Source: Marinoscillum sp.
GTDB lineage: Bacteria; Bacteroidota; Bacteroidia; Cytophagales; Cyclobacteriaceae
NCBI GenBank assembly: GCA_024305105.1
Contig: JAMWZA010000049.1
Coordinates: forward strand, 1 to 33,478
Direction of reading: 5' to 3'
DNA length: 33,478 nucleotides
A program made the translations under genes and the position numbers. Under the pieces are notes generated by a model. The model did no database searches. It was given only the letters and a program-made list of their open reading frames with translations, and was not told the DNA's origin. Shown here in pieces: positions 22,483-31,770 of this stretch (position 1 is its first letter; the number at the start of each line of letters is the position of its first letter).

Positions 22483-24699
22483 TCAATCTGTCAATTCAAA
22501 ATTCCTTTCTAAATACGCTGCACTGCTGGTGCCTATCATTACTGTAAACTGACCGGGCTCCACGATGTAATCATGGCTCACTGGTGACCAATATTTGAGC
22601 AATTCTGAGCCAATTGAAAAGGTAACAGTCTCAGACTCCCCGGCTTTCAAATTAACCATTTTAAACCCTTTCAATTCTTTGACCGGTCGTACTATCTCGC
22701 CCACCAGATCCCTGATATAAAGTTGAACTATCTCCTCCCCTGCCACATTCCCCGTGTTGGTCACAGTAACAGACGCCTCTATGTGACCAGTAAGCATCAG
22801 CTCCTCTTTGCTCAGTTTCAAATCTGAATACTCAAAATCAGTATAGCTCAAACCAAAACCAAACGGGTAAAGTGGACCATTTGGAATATCGATGTATTTA
22901 GAAGAATACCTGGATGATGTACCCGGTCTGCCAGTGCTGTAATGATTGTAATACAAGGGTACCTGCCCTACATGACGTGGAAAGGTCATGGTGAGCTTGC
23001 CCGATGGATTATACTCCCCTGCCAGTACTTCCGCAATGGCATTACCGCCCTCCGTTCCCGGAAACCATACGTCCAAAATAGCATCTACATTCTCCTGATA
23101 CCACCCAATCGTCAATGGGCGTCCATTGAAGAGTATGAGTACCGCAGGTGTGCTGGTCTCCTCCACAATCTCGGCAATCCTATTCTGGTTACCCGGAATG
23201 GTCAAAGTAGCCCGACTGGCTGCTTCAGCAGACATTTCTTTAGGCTCTCCTAAGGCCAATATCACAAGGTCTGCACTTTCGGATAACTCTTTGATTTTCT
23301 TTTCCGGCAATGGAGCATTTTTCCAAAAATCCCCTACCCCCAACCAGGTAATCTGAGCACCTGAAAACTGCTTCTGCATCCCCGCCAATAGTGTGACTGC
23401 CTCACTGGTATCTCCTTTGGCCGACCATCTGCCTAGTATATCCTGACTATTGGCAAAAGGGCCTACAATGGCAATGCGTTCAATTTTATCGGAGATCGGC
23501 AAGAGCCCTTCATTCTTCAGCAGGACCATAGATCGCTTGGCGATTTCCTTAGCTACCGCTCGATGTGGAATAGACAAGGTAAGACTGTCAATTTGCTCAA
23601 CGGCAGCAAACCGATAGGGATTTTCAAACAGCCCTAACTCAAACTTCTTTTGAAGAATACGACGAACCGCCGCATCAATTATTGCTACATCCAACTGACC
23701 CGCATCGATCAGTTGTTGGATAGTTTCGTGATAATTTCTAGACTGCATTTCGATATCCACCGTACCCTGCAAGGCCTGCAAAGTAGCTTGTGTGGCATCT
23801 CTGGCGTACCCGTGCTTGATCAGCTCGCCAATACTTCCAAAATCAGAGATCACAATTCCTTCAAAGCCCAATTCACCTCGCAAAACTTCTCTTAAAAGCG
23901 GCTCGTGAGCTACCGTAGGAACACTGCCCACCACATTGAAAGAAGTCATTACCGAGCCCACACCTTCATCAATTGCAGCCAGGAATGGAGGCAAGTGAAT
24001 GTTTCTAAGCGTCTCTTCTCCAAAATCTACGGTATTGTAGTCCCGGCCACCCTCTACTGCCCCATAGCCTATGAAATGTTTCACACAGGCGATAATCGTG
24101 TGGGAGTCGTGTAACCCAGGTCCCTGAAACCCGCGAATAGCTGCCTGAGTCATCACAGAAGAAAGGTGTGGGTCTTCACCATTGCCTTCCATCACTCTGC
24201 CCCACCTCGGGTCTCTGGAAACATCAGCCATAGGCCCGTGATTGTAGCTAATCCCCGCACTTGCGGCCTCAATTGCCGCGATCTCGTGTGCTCGCTGCAC
24301 CAGCGTCGCGTCCCAGCTGCATGACATGGCCAATGGCACAGGGAAAATGGTTTTGAATCCGTGGATCACATCGTAGTTAAAAAAGAGCGGAATACCCAGG
24401 CGGCTTTCTTCCACAGCCATTCTCTGCATCTCGGCTACATCATGCACGTCTCCAGGCACAAGGATTGAGCCTACTCCACCTGCTTTGACCAATTCGATCA
24501 GGTCCCGGGCCTTTTCACCATCACCCACCCTGGCGTGACCTCTTCCCAGGCACTGGTACAGCTGACCTACCTTCTCATAGGTGGTCATTTCCTGAATCAG
24601 AGAATCTATTTGAAGGTCATAGTGTCCTTCATTTTTAGGCTGAGGATTGCAGCTCAGGCATACAAGGCCTACCAAAAACATCCATAGCGGGTATCTCAT
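22483..24699 (-). CDS. GH3 family beta-glycosidase, lipoprotein
   Basis: The 738-residue protein has a lipoprotein signal (CLSC, Cys17) and the three GH3 domains: barrel, alpha/beta sandwich and a C-terminal fibronectin III-like domain from about residue 640. Diagnostic blocks are DVSRDPRWGRVMEGNGEDP (160-177), CVKHFIGYG (Lys207, His208) and GIVISDFGSI with nucleophile Asp286. GH3 enzymes usually remove terminal beta-glucosyl, xylosyl or related residues with retention. Its start overlaps the stop of the FAD protein gene by 4 nt. It is about 40 residues shorter than the second GH3 of the locus and only distantly similar, so the two may act on different linkages. Confidence 0.95.
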   Translation of the reverse strand: MRYPLWMFLVGLVCLSCNPQPKNEGHYDLQIDSLIQEMTTYEKVGQLYQCLGRGHARVGDGEKARDLIELVKAGGVGSILVPGDVHDVAEMQRMAVEESRLGIPLFFNYDVIHGFKTIFPVPLAMSCSWDATLVQRAHEIAAIEAASAGISYNHGPMADVSRDPRWGRVMEGNGEDPHLSSVMTQAAIRGFQGPGLHDSHTIIACVKHFIGYGAVEGGRDYNTVDFGEETLRNIHLPPFLAAIDEGVGSVMTSFNVVGSVPTVAHEPLLREVLRGELGFEGIVISDFGSIGELIKHGYARDATQATLQALQGTVDIEMQSRNYHETIQQLIDAGQLDVAIIDAAVRRILQKKFELGLFENPYRFAAVEQIDSLTLSIPHRAVAKEIAKRSMVLLKNEGLLPISDKIERIAIVGPFANSQDILGRWSAKGDTSEAVTLLAGMQKQFSGAQITWLGVGDFWKNAPLPEKKIKELSESADLVILALGEPKEMSAEAASRATLTIPGNQNRIAEIVEETSTPAVLILFNGRPLTIGWYQENVDAILDVWFPGTEGGNAIAEVLAGEYNPSGKLTMTFPRHVGQVPLYYNHYSTGRPGTSSRYSSKYIDIPNGPLYPFGFGLSYTDFEYSDLKLSKEELMLTGHIEASVTVTNTGNVAGEEIVQLYIRDLVGEIVRPVKELKGFKMVNLKAGESETVTFSIGSELLKYWSPVSHDYIVEPGQFTVMIGTSSAAYLERNFELTD

Positions 24700-26699
24700 G
24701 AACCCTTTCTCTTTTGAGGAACAAGCAATACCGCGTCAGCACGAACCACTCCGTCTGCGTTGGACCGGATCAAAAGCGAATGCTGCTCCGAAGCATCCAT
24801 TGAATGCACTCCTACGGATATCCACTCTCCTGACGTCTGCCCAATCACTTCAACCTCCTGTGCAACAATCGCGTGTTCCTTTACTTCCGCCCCTAGTCGC
24901 AAGCTTACAATGGTTACCGGTGCCACATCCCGAAGTTTACTGAAGTACACAAAGACTTCATAGGTGTTTGATTGAGAAACTTCGAGTGGAAAAGAGACCT
25001 GACCATTGCCCTGCAACTCCAAGGCATCCTGACCAAAGCAGTCTTTGGTCACAGTCTGCCAATTACCTTCCACCATGATACCTTCATCCGAATTGTCAAT
25101 GAGGATCTCTGGCTGAGAGCCATCAGAAAGTGGGTCTATCATTAAAGATTGTTGGATCAGCTGGTGATCAACAGACTGTACAGCCTGCTTTTTTTCAATA
25201 GCCTCAGCAGCAGCCAGAGCAGCCACTTGTCCCAGGGCCATGAAAACCGGCTCCATCCTGATAGATCCATAAGCGATATGACTGGCAGAAAGACAAACCG
25301 GCACCAGAATATTATCACAGTCAGCCCCCTTTGGTATAATCGCCCCATAACCAATAGGGTATGGCCCAAACCCACCTATCTCCACATTGCCTTCATTTTT
25401 TACCATAGATACTCCATCCTTGCTCACCACCACACGCTGACAGTTATGCGAATCCATCGTGTAAGCTGCCAATGCTATCGGATCTTTGACCTCTTCTTTG
25501 CCCTGACAGTGGTGTTGAGTCATTACTGTTTGGCCCACCATTCTCCTCACTTCTCTCACATATAGCTGTGGCGACCAGTGATTGTTATCAGTATATTCAT
25601 CTTTGGGATAACCCCACTCCTGCATTTCATTTCTCAACTGCTCAGGTACCCTTGGATCTGTTTTGTAGAAGTACAGCAAGCCTTTGGTATAGTTTTCATG
25701 CTGCTTCACAATGGCCTTACGCTCTTCATAAGAAGCCTCAGGGTAATCATAATTCATGCCGATCATGTCAGTGGAAAAGCCTCCACGGTTGTTAATGTCG
25801 GTTTTTCCTCCTGGCATCTTACTCCAGATAAAGTAATCATTGAGGGTCCTCTTTTCTGGCTGAGCAGCAAACAATCTGAGCAGCAGCTCAAAACGAGACG
25901 AGTCGTAATCTTCAGGACGTGTAATCCCAACCTGATTGTCCTGATCATTGGTAAGGCAAATCCGAAAGTTATAGGCCTGTAGTTTTTGGTCACCCGTACC
26001 ATCTGGTACTACCCCGGCCGGACTAATCCCCCAAAGTAACCCGCTGGCAGAATCCCCCTTTATCTGATAAGGATCAATGAAGTCTGGAAATTGATGTTTT
26101 GTTCTTAGCTGAACACCATTGTAGGTTTCACCATACAATTTGTTGCTTTCTCTGCCCACTGTATAAGATACCCCGGATTGAGCCATGAGATCACCTTCGT
26201 AGCTAGCATCAATGTACACATCGGCACTGAGGATCATAGAGTGGCCCACCTCACCTCGCGAAAGCGTAATTTCGTGGATAGACAGGTCCTGCTTCGATAC
26301 ACCCTCCAATCTATAGCCATAGAGTACCTGCACCTCTGCTTTTTTGAGATAGTCAGCGAAGACTTTGCTGGCAACCCCAGGCTCAAATATCCATCGCTCA
26401 AAAACCCCGTATTCCTGACCAATCCTGCGGTAGAAATCTTTCGCCAATCCCTTGATGGCATATTTGTTACCAATATCTGTGTACCCCAAACCCCCAGTAG
26501 TCAACCCTCCCAGATGATTGTCCGGGGAAATAAGCAACACATCCAGTCCTTTCATTTTGGCTGTGTAGGCCGCCAAAATACCTGATGAAGTGCTCCCATA
26601 CACGATCAAATCGTAAGAATCAACCCGGTCATTGGGTTCGTTGCAACCATATATCGTGGAGCCAATCAGGACAATAAACGCAATTATTCTGGTTTTCAT
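24696..26699 (-). CDS. Exported FAD-dependent oxidoreductase (PF12831 type) with golvesin/Xly-like C-terminal domain
   Basis: The 667-residue protein has a lipoprotein signal (IYGC, Cys19) followed at residues 29-58 by an FAD-binding Rossmann start (YDLIVYGSTSSGILAAYTA). NHLGGLTTGGLGYTD and IDASYEGDLMAQSGVSYTVGRE are typical of the FAD_oxidored family often labelled xanthan lyase without evidence. The last 130 residues (from SDEGIMVEGNW) resemble the golvesin/Xly carbohydrate-binding-like domain. It probably oxidises or otherwise transforms a sugar group using flavin outside the cytoplasm. The gene overlaps both GH3 genes by 4 nt each. Reaction and substrate are unknown; I would not call it a lyase. 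Confidence 0.87.
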   Translation of the reverse strand: MKTRIIAFIVLIGSTIYGCNEPNDRVDSYDLIVYGSTSSGILAAYTAKMKGLDVLLISPDNHLGGLTTGGLGYTDIGNKYAIKGLAKDFYRRIGQEYGVFERWIFEPGVASKVFADYLKKAEVQVLYGYRLEGVSKQDLSIHEITLSRGEVGHSMILSADVYIDASYEGDLMAQSGVSYTVGRESNKLYGETYNGVQLRTKHQFPDFIDPYQIKGDSASGLLWGISPAGVVPDGTGDQKLQAYNFRICLTNDQDNQVGITRPEDYDSSRFELLLRLFAAQPEKRTLNDYFIWSKMPGGKTDINNRGGFSTDMIGMNYDYPEASYEERKAIVKQHENYTKGLLYFYKTDPRVPEQLRNEMQEWGYPKDEYTDNNHWSPQLYVREVRRMVGQTVMTQHHCQGKEEVKDPIALAAYTMDSHNCQRVVVSKDGVSMVKNEGNVEIGGFGPYPIGYGAIIPKGADCDNILVPVCLSASHIAYGSIRMEPVFMALGQVAALAAAEAIEKKQAVQSVDHQLIQQSLMIDPLSDGSQPEILIDNSDEGIMVEGNWQTVTKDCFGQDALELQGNGQVSFPLEVSQSNTYEVFVYFSKLRDVAPVTIVSLRLGAEVKEHAIVAQEVEVIGQTSGEWISVGVHSMDASEQHSLLIRSNADGVVRADAVLLVPQKRKGS

Positions 26700-29032
26700 A
26701 ATAGAGTAAGTTTGACGGATTTTAAATCTTCATTGGCAGAGGAACTTCCGGTTAACACCAAAAAATCCCCTGTCTCTATCGTTTTTTTCATGTTGAGATC
26801 GTAGAAGGCAAAAGCCTCATCTCCAAGCTCAAAAGTCACGGTCTTCGTTTCGCCGGGAGCCAGGCTCACGCGCTCAAAGGCTTTCAATTCTTTCATTGGC
26901 CTGGTCACGGAGCTGTATAAATCCTGGACATACACCTGCACCACTTCTTCCCCAGCCCGATCGCTTGTATTGGTCACTGCTATGCTTACCAGTACCGGAT
27001 CACCAGCTTCTAGTTCGTTGTGTGATAACACAGGATCTCCGTATTCAAACTGGCTATAGCTGAGGCCATGACCAAATGGATAAAGAGGCCCCGTTTTGGA
27101 CCATTTGTATTTCTTCACATAGTGTGCCCGCTTGTGATTGTAGTAGGAAGGTACCTGACCCACATTTCGCGGAATGGTGATTGGCAGCTTTCCTGACGGG
27201 TTGATGACTCCAAAGACAACCTCTGCTATCGCCTGTCCACCTGCGCTTCCGGGTTCCCATGCTTCGATCACAGCAGGCACATTTTCAGCGATCCACTCTA
27301 CCCCCAGGGGTCTGCCATTGACCAAAACGACAATGACCGGCTTGCCTGTAGCATGCAGTGCCTCTACTAACTGCTGCTGCTTGCCAATGAGGTTTAGATT
27401 GTCCCGGGCAATATTCTCGCCGTTGGTCTTGAATTTGCTCTCATACCGTAGTGAGTTGCTGCCCACCACTACCACGATCATATCATTGGTTTTACTCATG
27501 CTCACTGCCTCTGCAATGTGCTGATCAGTGACCTCCGTCACCTGATTGCCCATATCATAGTGGTTCAGTTTCACATCCTTTGGCTTGATCATTTCGAATC
27601 CTTCGAGTACCGTGGTGATATTGTCTTTTGGCTGCTCAAAACTCCAGTCTCCCATCAAGGTGTGGTTATTGACATTGGGGCCTGTGATGAGTATGTTTTT
27701 CACCTTATCAACCATAATCGGCAACACATCCTCATTTTTCAACAAGACGATAGACTTACGCGCTGCTTCGAGCGCTGTGGTCATGTGCTCCGGGTTGCGC
27801 ATTGTCCCTGCGATTTTGTCCTCATTGACAAAAGGATCTTCAAAGAGACCCAGTCGGAACTTTGCCTCCAGGATTTTACGAACAGACTGATTGATCCGCT
27901 CTTCGCTGAGACGACCTTCGCTCACCAACTCTACTACAGGCTCCAGAAAATCCGGACCATGCATGTGCATATCCATGCCAGCATCTACGGTGAGATAGCA
28001 AGCCTCCTTTTGGGAATCGACCACCCTGTGAACGGTTTTGAGGCGCTCAATATCCATCCAGTCACTCACCACAAAACCATCAAATCCCATTTCATTTCTG
28101 AGAATATCTGTGAGTAGGTATTTGCTGCCATGGCATGGATCGCCGTTGATTTCATTGTGTGCGGCCATGGCTGTGAAAGCACCCGCCTCGATGGTTTTTT
28201 GGTAAGGTGGAAAATAGATTTCGCGAAGTGTCCTCTCACTCACATCCATTGGTGAGGCATTGAGGCCATTTACAGGTTCGCTCCCTGCCACGAAATGTTT
28301 GATACACGCCAATACATTGTCCGGCTTGCTTAAACCCTCTCCCTGAAGCCCCTTGACCATGGCCACACCCATGGCACTCACCAGGTAAGGATCTTCACCA
28401 AAGGTCTCTCCAACTCTGCCCCACCTTGGGTCGCGGGCCACATCTACATTAGGCGAAAAAGCCCAGTGTGATCCCGTAGCACGCATTTCTCTGGCGGTCT
28501 GTTGAGCCACTTTCCTGACCAGTCCGGGATCCCATGTAGAGGCCAGACTTAGTGGAGTGGGATAAACGGTAGCACCCTCATAGAGTGCATTTCCATGGAT
28601 GGCGTCTATACCAATGAGCAACGGAATCTTTAGCCGCGTTTGTTGTGCAGCTTTTTGCAATTCGTTGGCCTCTTTGGCTGTGAGTACATGAAGAAAGGAA
28701 CCAATGTTACCGGTTTTAATTAAATCATAAAGGTCTTTGCCACTCAAACCGGGATAAAAGGCATTGGCATCATCTGCCATCATGTCTATAGGAGTGTTAA
28801 GGTCAGCTGATTTCTTTAAATGAAACAACCCCACATACTGACTCATCTGACCTACCTTCTCTGCCAGCGTCATTTTTGAAAGCAGGTCTTCCACCCTCTG
28901 CTCCATAGGCACCTTTGCATCCAAATAATCCGCATTTTGATGACCCTCTACGGATTGACAACTATTCAATAAATTTATTGCAAATAATGCTACTAATGTA
29001 CAAATCACAAATACTCTAAAGTGGACTCTCAT
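26696..29032 (-). CDS. bglX: GH3 family beta-glucosidase-like enzyme, lipoprotein
   Basis: The 778-residue protein has a lipoprotein signal (LLNSC, Cys25) and a full GH3 layout with C-terminal fibronectin III-like domain. Blocks are IGIDAIHGNALYEGATVYP (141-158), VARDPRWGRVGETFGEDPYL, CIKHFVAGSEP (Lys245, His246), and FVVSDWMDIE with nucleophile Asp324. The sequence is of the BglX type, which hydrolyses terminal beta-glucosides and related sugars in the periplasm; exact specificity can differ. It lies 11 nt after the glycosidase-like gene at 29044-30417 and overlaps the FAD protein gene by 4 nt, so it is a full member of the locus. Confidence 0.94.
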   Translation of the reverse strand: MRVHFRVFVICTLVALFAINLLNSCQSVEGHQNADYLDAKVPMEQRVEDLLSKMTLAEKVGQMSQYVGLFHLKKSADLNTPIDMMADDANAFYPGLSGKDLYDLIKTGNIGSFLHVLTAKEANELQKAAQQTRLKIPLLIGIDAIHGNALYEGATVYPTPLSLASTWDPGLVRKVAQQTAREMRATGSHWAFSPNVDVARDPRWGRVGETFGEDPYLVSAMGVAMVKGLQGEGLSKPDNVLACIKHFVAGSEPVNGLNASPMDVSERTLREIYFPPYQKTIEAGAFTAMAAHNEINGDPCHGSKYLLTDILRNEMGFDGFVVSDWMDIERLKTVHRVVDSQKEACYLTVDAGMDMHMHGPDFLEPVVELVSEGRLSEERINQSVRKILEAKFRLGLFEDPFVNEDKIAGTMRNPEHMTTALEAARKSIVLLKNEDVLPIMVDKVKNILITGPNVNNHTLMGDWSFEQPKDNITTVLEGFEMIKPKDVKLNHYDMGNQVTEVTDQHIAEAVSMSKTNDMIVVVVGSNSLRYESKFKTNGENIARDNLNLIGKQQQLVEALHATGKPVIVVLVNGRPLGVEWIAENVPAVIEAWEPGSAGGQAIAEVVFGVINPSGKLPITIPRNVGQVPSYYNHKRAHYVKKYKWSKTGPLYPFGHGLSYSQFEYGDPVLSHNELEAGDPVLVSIAVTNTSDRAGEEVVQVYVQDLYSSVTRPMKELKAFERVSLAPGETKTVTFELGDEAFAFYDLNMKKTIETGDFLVLTGSSSANEDLKSVKLTLL

Positions 29033-29043
29033 TTGATATAAGC

Positions 29044-30417
29044 TTATTTTTCTACTTTGAATGGGATAGAGGCCAATGCTACATTTTCATGGCTATCATG
29101 CACAAATGCATAGAGCCGGTACTCACCCTCTCCAGGCATGGTAAACTGAACTGATTTTTGATCACTGGAAGTAAACAGTCCCTCCAGGCCAGGTAGAGAA
29201 CCATCAAATCGCTGATCTTCTGAGATAACCAACCCTTCTCTTACAATCTGCCACTCGTAGGTCAACTGATCACCTTCCAGGTCAACTGCCCGTACATTGG
29301 CATAATTCTGATCGCCTGTTTTTAATACTATGTCATCAGTAGCTATTTGGCCATTGAGGGTCAGATCCCCGGCGCCTTCTATCCTGGGTGCCCGATTGGA
29401 AGGGTAACCCCCTTTCCATGAATAGTACATGGCCTGAGCAGATGCCAATGGTTTCTTTTTAGTGGTAAACAATCCATACCAGGTAGCTACAGCTCCATGG
29501 GTCTGATAGCCCCAGAGAAAAGTGTAAGAACCGATACATCCCTTGTTGATATTCGCAGCAATGTGTTGTGAATATACATCCGTATAGACCTGGGCTTTTT
29601 CTGTGCTGGTAAGCTCATAAATGCCTCCCCAGGGTGTCATGGGCACATTGCCCCAGGTACCATTGGGCCCCCACTCGGTAATCATATAAGGCTTGGTCCA
29701 GCCGGCACCGGCTATTTTTCCCCGGGCCAGGGATATCGCATTGTAGGTGTTCACACTTAATATATCCAACGAGGGTGCACGCTCAGCTATCTCTTTGATA
29801 TCTGTGGGATCTGCCCCGGCAAGTACTGTGGTGGTCAGGTGATTGGTGTCCAGCTCATGGATCATATCCGAAACCTCTCCGATGAAATTCCAAACCTTAT
29901 AATTGGTGTATCTGGAGTCCACTTCATTGCCTATCCCCCAGATCATCACGGCCGGATGATCTTTGAATAGCAGCACCTCCTGTCTTATTCGCTCCTTCTG
30001 CTCGGCTACTTTCTCCTCATTTTCATAGTCAAATCCATCGGTCTCTCTGTTGACCCAGATACCAAGACAAACGGTCAGTTTGTGCTCCAAAGCACTATCC
30101 AATACAGCCTGGGTATCTTCATTGACACCATAGGTACGGATGGAATTTCCGCCATATTCCGGAACCAGATCAATGAAATTGTTATAAGCAGCACCTTTGA
30201 TGAAATAGGGTTGACCATTTCGGTACAGCCGCGGTTTCTCACCTTCATAGATGATTTCGGCTTTCACAGGACCGTCTGTTGGATATTCCTCTGAAACCTG
30301 ATCTTTATCTTCATCCTGCTTGTCGATAGTTTCCTCCTGGCAGGAGCAAAACACAGGCAACATGACTATTGAAAAAACAATCCATAAAAGTGATCTCTTT
30401 GTTTGATTCATACCCAT
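29044..30417 (-). CDS. Clan GH-A glycosidase-like lipoprotein (GH2-barrel-like), paralogue 2
   Basis: The 457-residue protein has a lipoprotein signal (PVFCSC; Cys24 or Cys26), a charged linker, a TIM barrel over about 60-340 and an Ig-like domain to the end. Candidate catalytic residues are Glu165 (WGIGNEVD) and Glu248 (ITEWGPNGTW). It lacks the galactose-binding and sandwich domains of true GH2 enzymes. The barrel and Ig-like domain match those of the large glycosidase (12850-15993) and of the next paralogue, including EYGGNSIRTYG and SYTFLWG. Expected site is periplasm or surface. Family and substrate are unassigned. Confidence 0.85.
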   Translation of the reverse strand: MGMNQTKRSLLWIVFSIVMLPVFCSCQEETIDKQDEDKDQVSEEYPTDGPVKAEIIYEGEKPRLYRNGQPYFIKGAAYNNFIDLVPEYGGNSIRTYGVNEDTQAVLDSALEHKLTVCLGIWVNRETDGFDYENEEKVAEQKERIRQEVLLFKDHPAVMIWGIGNEVDSRYTNYKVWNFIGEVSDMIHELDTNHLTTTVLAGADPTDIKEIAERAPSLDILSVNTYNAISLARGKIAGAGWTKPYMITEWGPNGTWGNVPMTPWGGIYELTSTEKAQVYTDVYSQHIAANINKGCIGSYTFLWGYQTHGAVATWYGLFTTKKKPLASAQAMYYSWKGGYPSNRAPRIEGAGDLTLNGQIATDDIVLKTGDQNYANVRAVDLEGDQLTYEWQIVREGLVISEDQRFDGSLPGLEGLFTSSDQKSVQFTMPGEGEYRLYAFVHDSHENVALASIPFKVEK

Positions 30418-30426
30418 TTTTTAAGC

Positions 30427-31770
30427 TTACTCTACAATAAAAGGAATTACAGCATTGGCTACTTTACCAAAACTGTCCTTCACAAAAACATACAACCGGT
30501 ACTGACCGGTGTTAATGGCCTTAATTTCAGCATTTCGCCCATTATCTGTTAGCAACCAACCCGGAAGACCCGGAGGGCGACTACCAAGTGATGCTCCCTG
30601 CTCTACGACTACCCACTCATAGGAAAGTGGGTCCGTATCTTCGGCATTTACTACTGCCATATAAGTTTCGTTTAGTTCAAGCGTAACACCATCAAACGCC
30701 TGTTTACCATTCAGTAAAAACTCAGTGCGATCAGTAATAACCGGAGCTCTATTGTCCGGATAGATGCCCGTCCACCCATACTGCAAGACATCTACCATAC
30801 CATATGTATAACCATCCTCATTAAAAAAAGAGTGCCAGTTGCGTCTGCTACCGGATTGATGAAAAGCCTGATCTCCCCATAAAAATGCAAATGAACCCAT
30901 ACATCCATAAGCAATGTTAGGCGTCACATCCTCATTATATATCTCATCAATGATCTGAGCCTTTTCAGTAGAGGTGGGCTCAACTAAAGCACCCCATGGC
31001 AAAACCGGAGATTCAGGAAACCCTTTGGGAAGCGCTCTATTTCCAAATTCACTAAGAATGAACCCAATATCCCAACCAGCCTCTTGGAGGTGTGGTACTA
31101 CCAAACCTGTTTGTGGGTACTTGGCATTACTCGAAAAGAAATCAAGATCGGGTGCCCATTTTTGCATGTCAAGCAGTTTTTCTACGCTAGCGTTGATAAT
31201 GGCAATGGTGGTGGGATGATCCAGATCTTCACGATGTATCATTTCGCTCACCTGGTTTACAGCCTCCCACATAGCCTGTTTGTTCTCATTGTCTTCGTAA
31301 TGTCCGTCCAGTTCATTTCCAAGAATCCAAAAAAGTAACGCCGGATGATCCTTATATTCACGTACCTGCTGAGTAAGCATAGCCAACTGTTCCTGAACCT
31401 TGACGGAATCTGTGTAATCAAAACCATACTCAGGCTGCTGGAGCCATAATCCAAACGCAACAGACAAGCCAAACTCATGCGCACGATCCATAATGACCAT
31501 TGTGGAATCATTGATCCCATAGGTTCTCAGTGTGTTGCCACCAAATTCAGTTATCCGATCGTAATACTGACCTCCTGCCACGCCTTTGATAAAAAAAGGC
31601 TCGCCATCCTTATACACCTTCCATGTTCCGCTTGCTTTGCTCACCTGAACTTTAGCTGGGCTGAGTTTTAAGTCAACAACCGTCTCCGGCTTTTTAGCCA
31701 CATCCTGCTCACAGGCCACTATCAGAAGAAACCCAATCAATATGCTGGCTGCTTTTAGTGGCTGCCCCAT
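30427..31770 (-). CDS. Clan GH-A glycosidase-like lipoprotein (GH2-barrel-like), paralogue 3
   Basis: The 447-residue protein has a lipoprotein signal (LIVAC, Cys20) and the same barrel plus Ig-like layout as its neighbour. The candidate catalytic glutamates are Glu153 (WILGNELD) and Glu241, the latter in ILSEFGNRALP instead of TEWG-x-x-GTW in the other two, so the active site has diverged around the nucleophile. Other landmarks remain (EFGGNTLRTYG, YKDHPALLFW, GSFAFLWG). It overlaps the upstream FAD gene by one base and lies 9 nt before paralogue 2. A different subsite or substrate specificity is a reasonable inference. Confidence 0.84.
   Translation of the reverse strand: MGQPLKAASILIGFLLIVACEQDVAKKPETVVDLKLSPAKVQVSKASGTWKVYKDGEPFFIKGVAGGQYYDRITEFGGNTLRTYGINDSTMVIMDRAHEFGLSVAFGLWLQQPEYGFDYTDSVKVQEQLAMLTQQVREYKDHPALLFWILGNELDGHYEDNENKQAMWEAVNQVSEMIHREDLDHPTTIAIINASVEKLLDMQKWAPDLDFFSSNAKYPQTGLVVPHLQEAGWDIGFILSEFGNRALPKGFPESPVLPWGALVEPTSTEKAQIIDEIYNEDVTPNIAYGCMGSFAFLWGDQAFHQSGSRRNWHSFFNEDGYTYGMVDVLQYGWTGIYPDNRAPVITDRTEFLLNGKQAFDGVTLELNETYMAVVNAEDTDPLSYEWVVVEQGASLGSRPPGLPGWLLTDNGRNAEIKAINTGQYRLYVFVKDSFGKVANAVIPFIVE

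Noticed and set aside
24696-26699. Naming the FAD proteins xanthan lyases
   Set aside because: That label is carried by similar database entries as I recall, but the sequence shows a flavin-binding oxidoreductase fold with no polysaccharide lyase motif.
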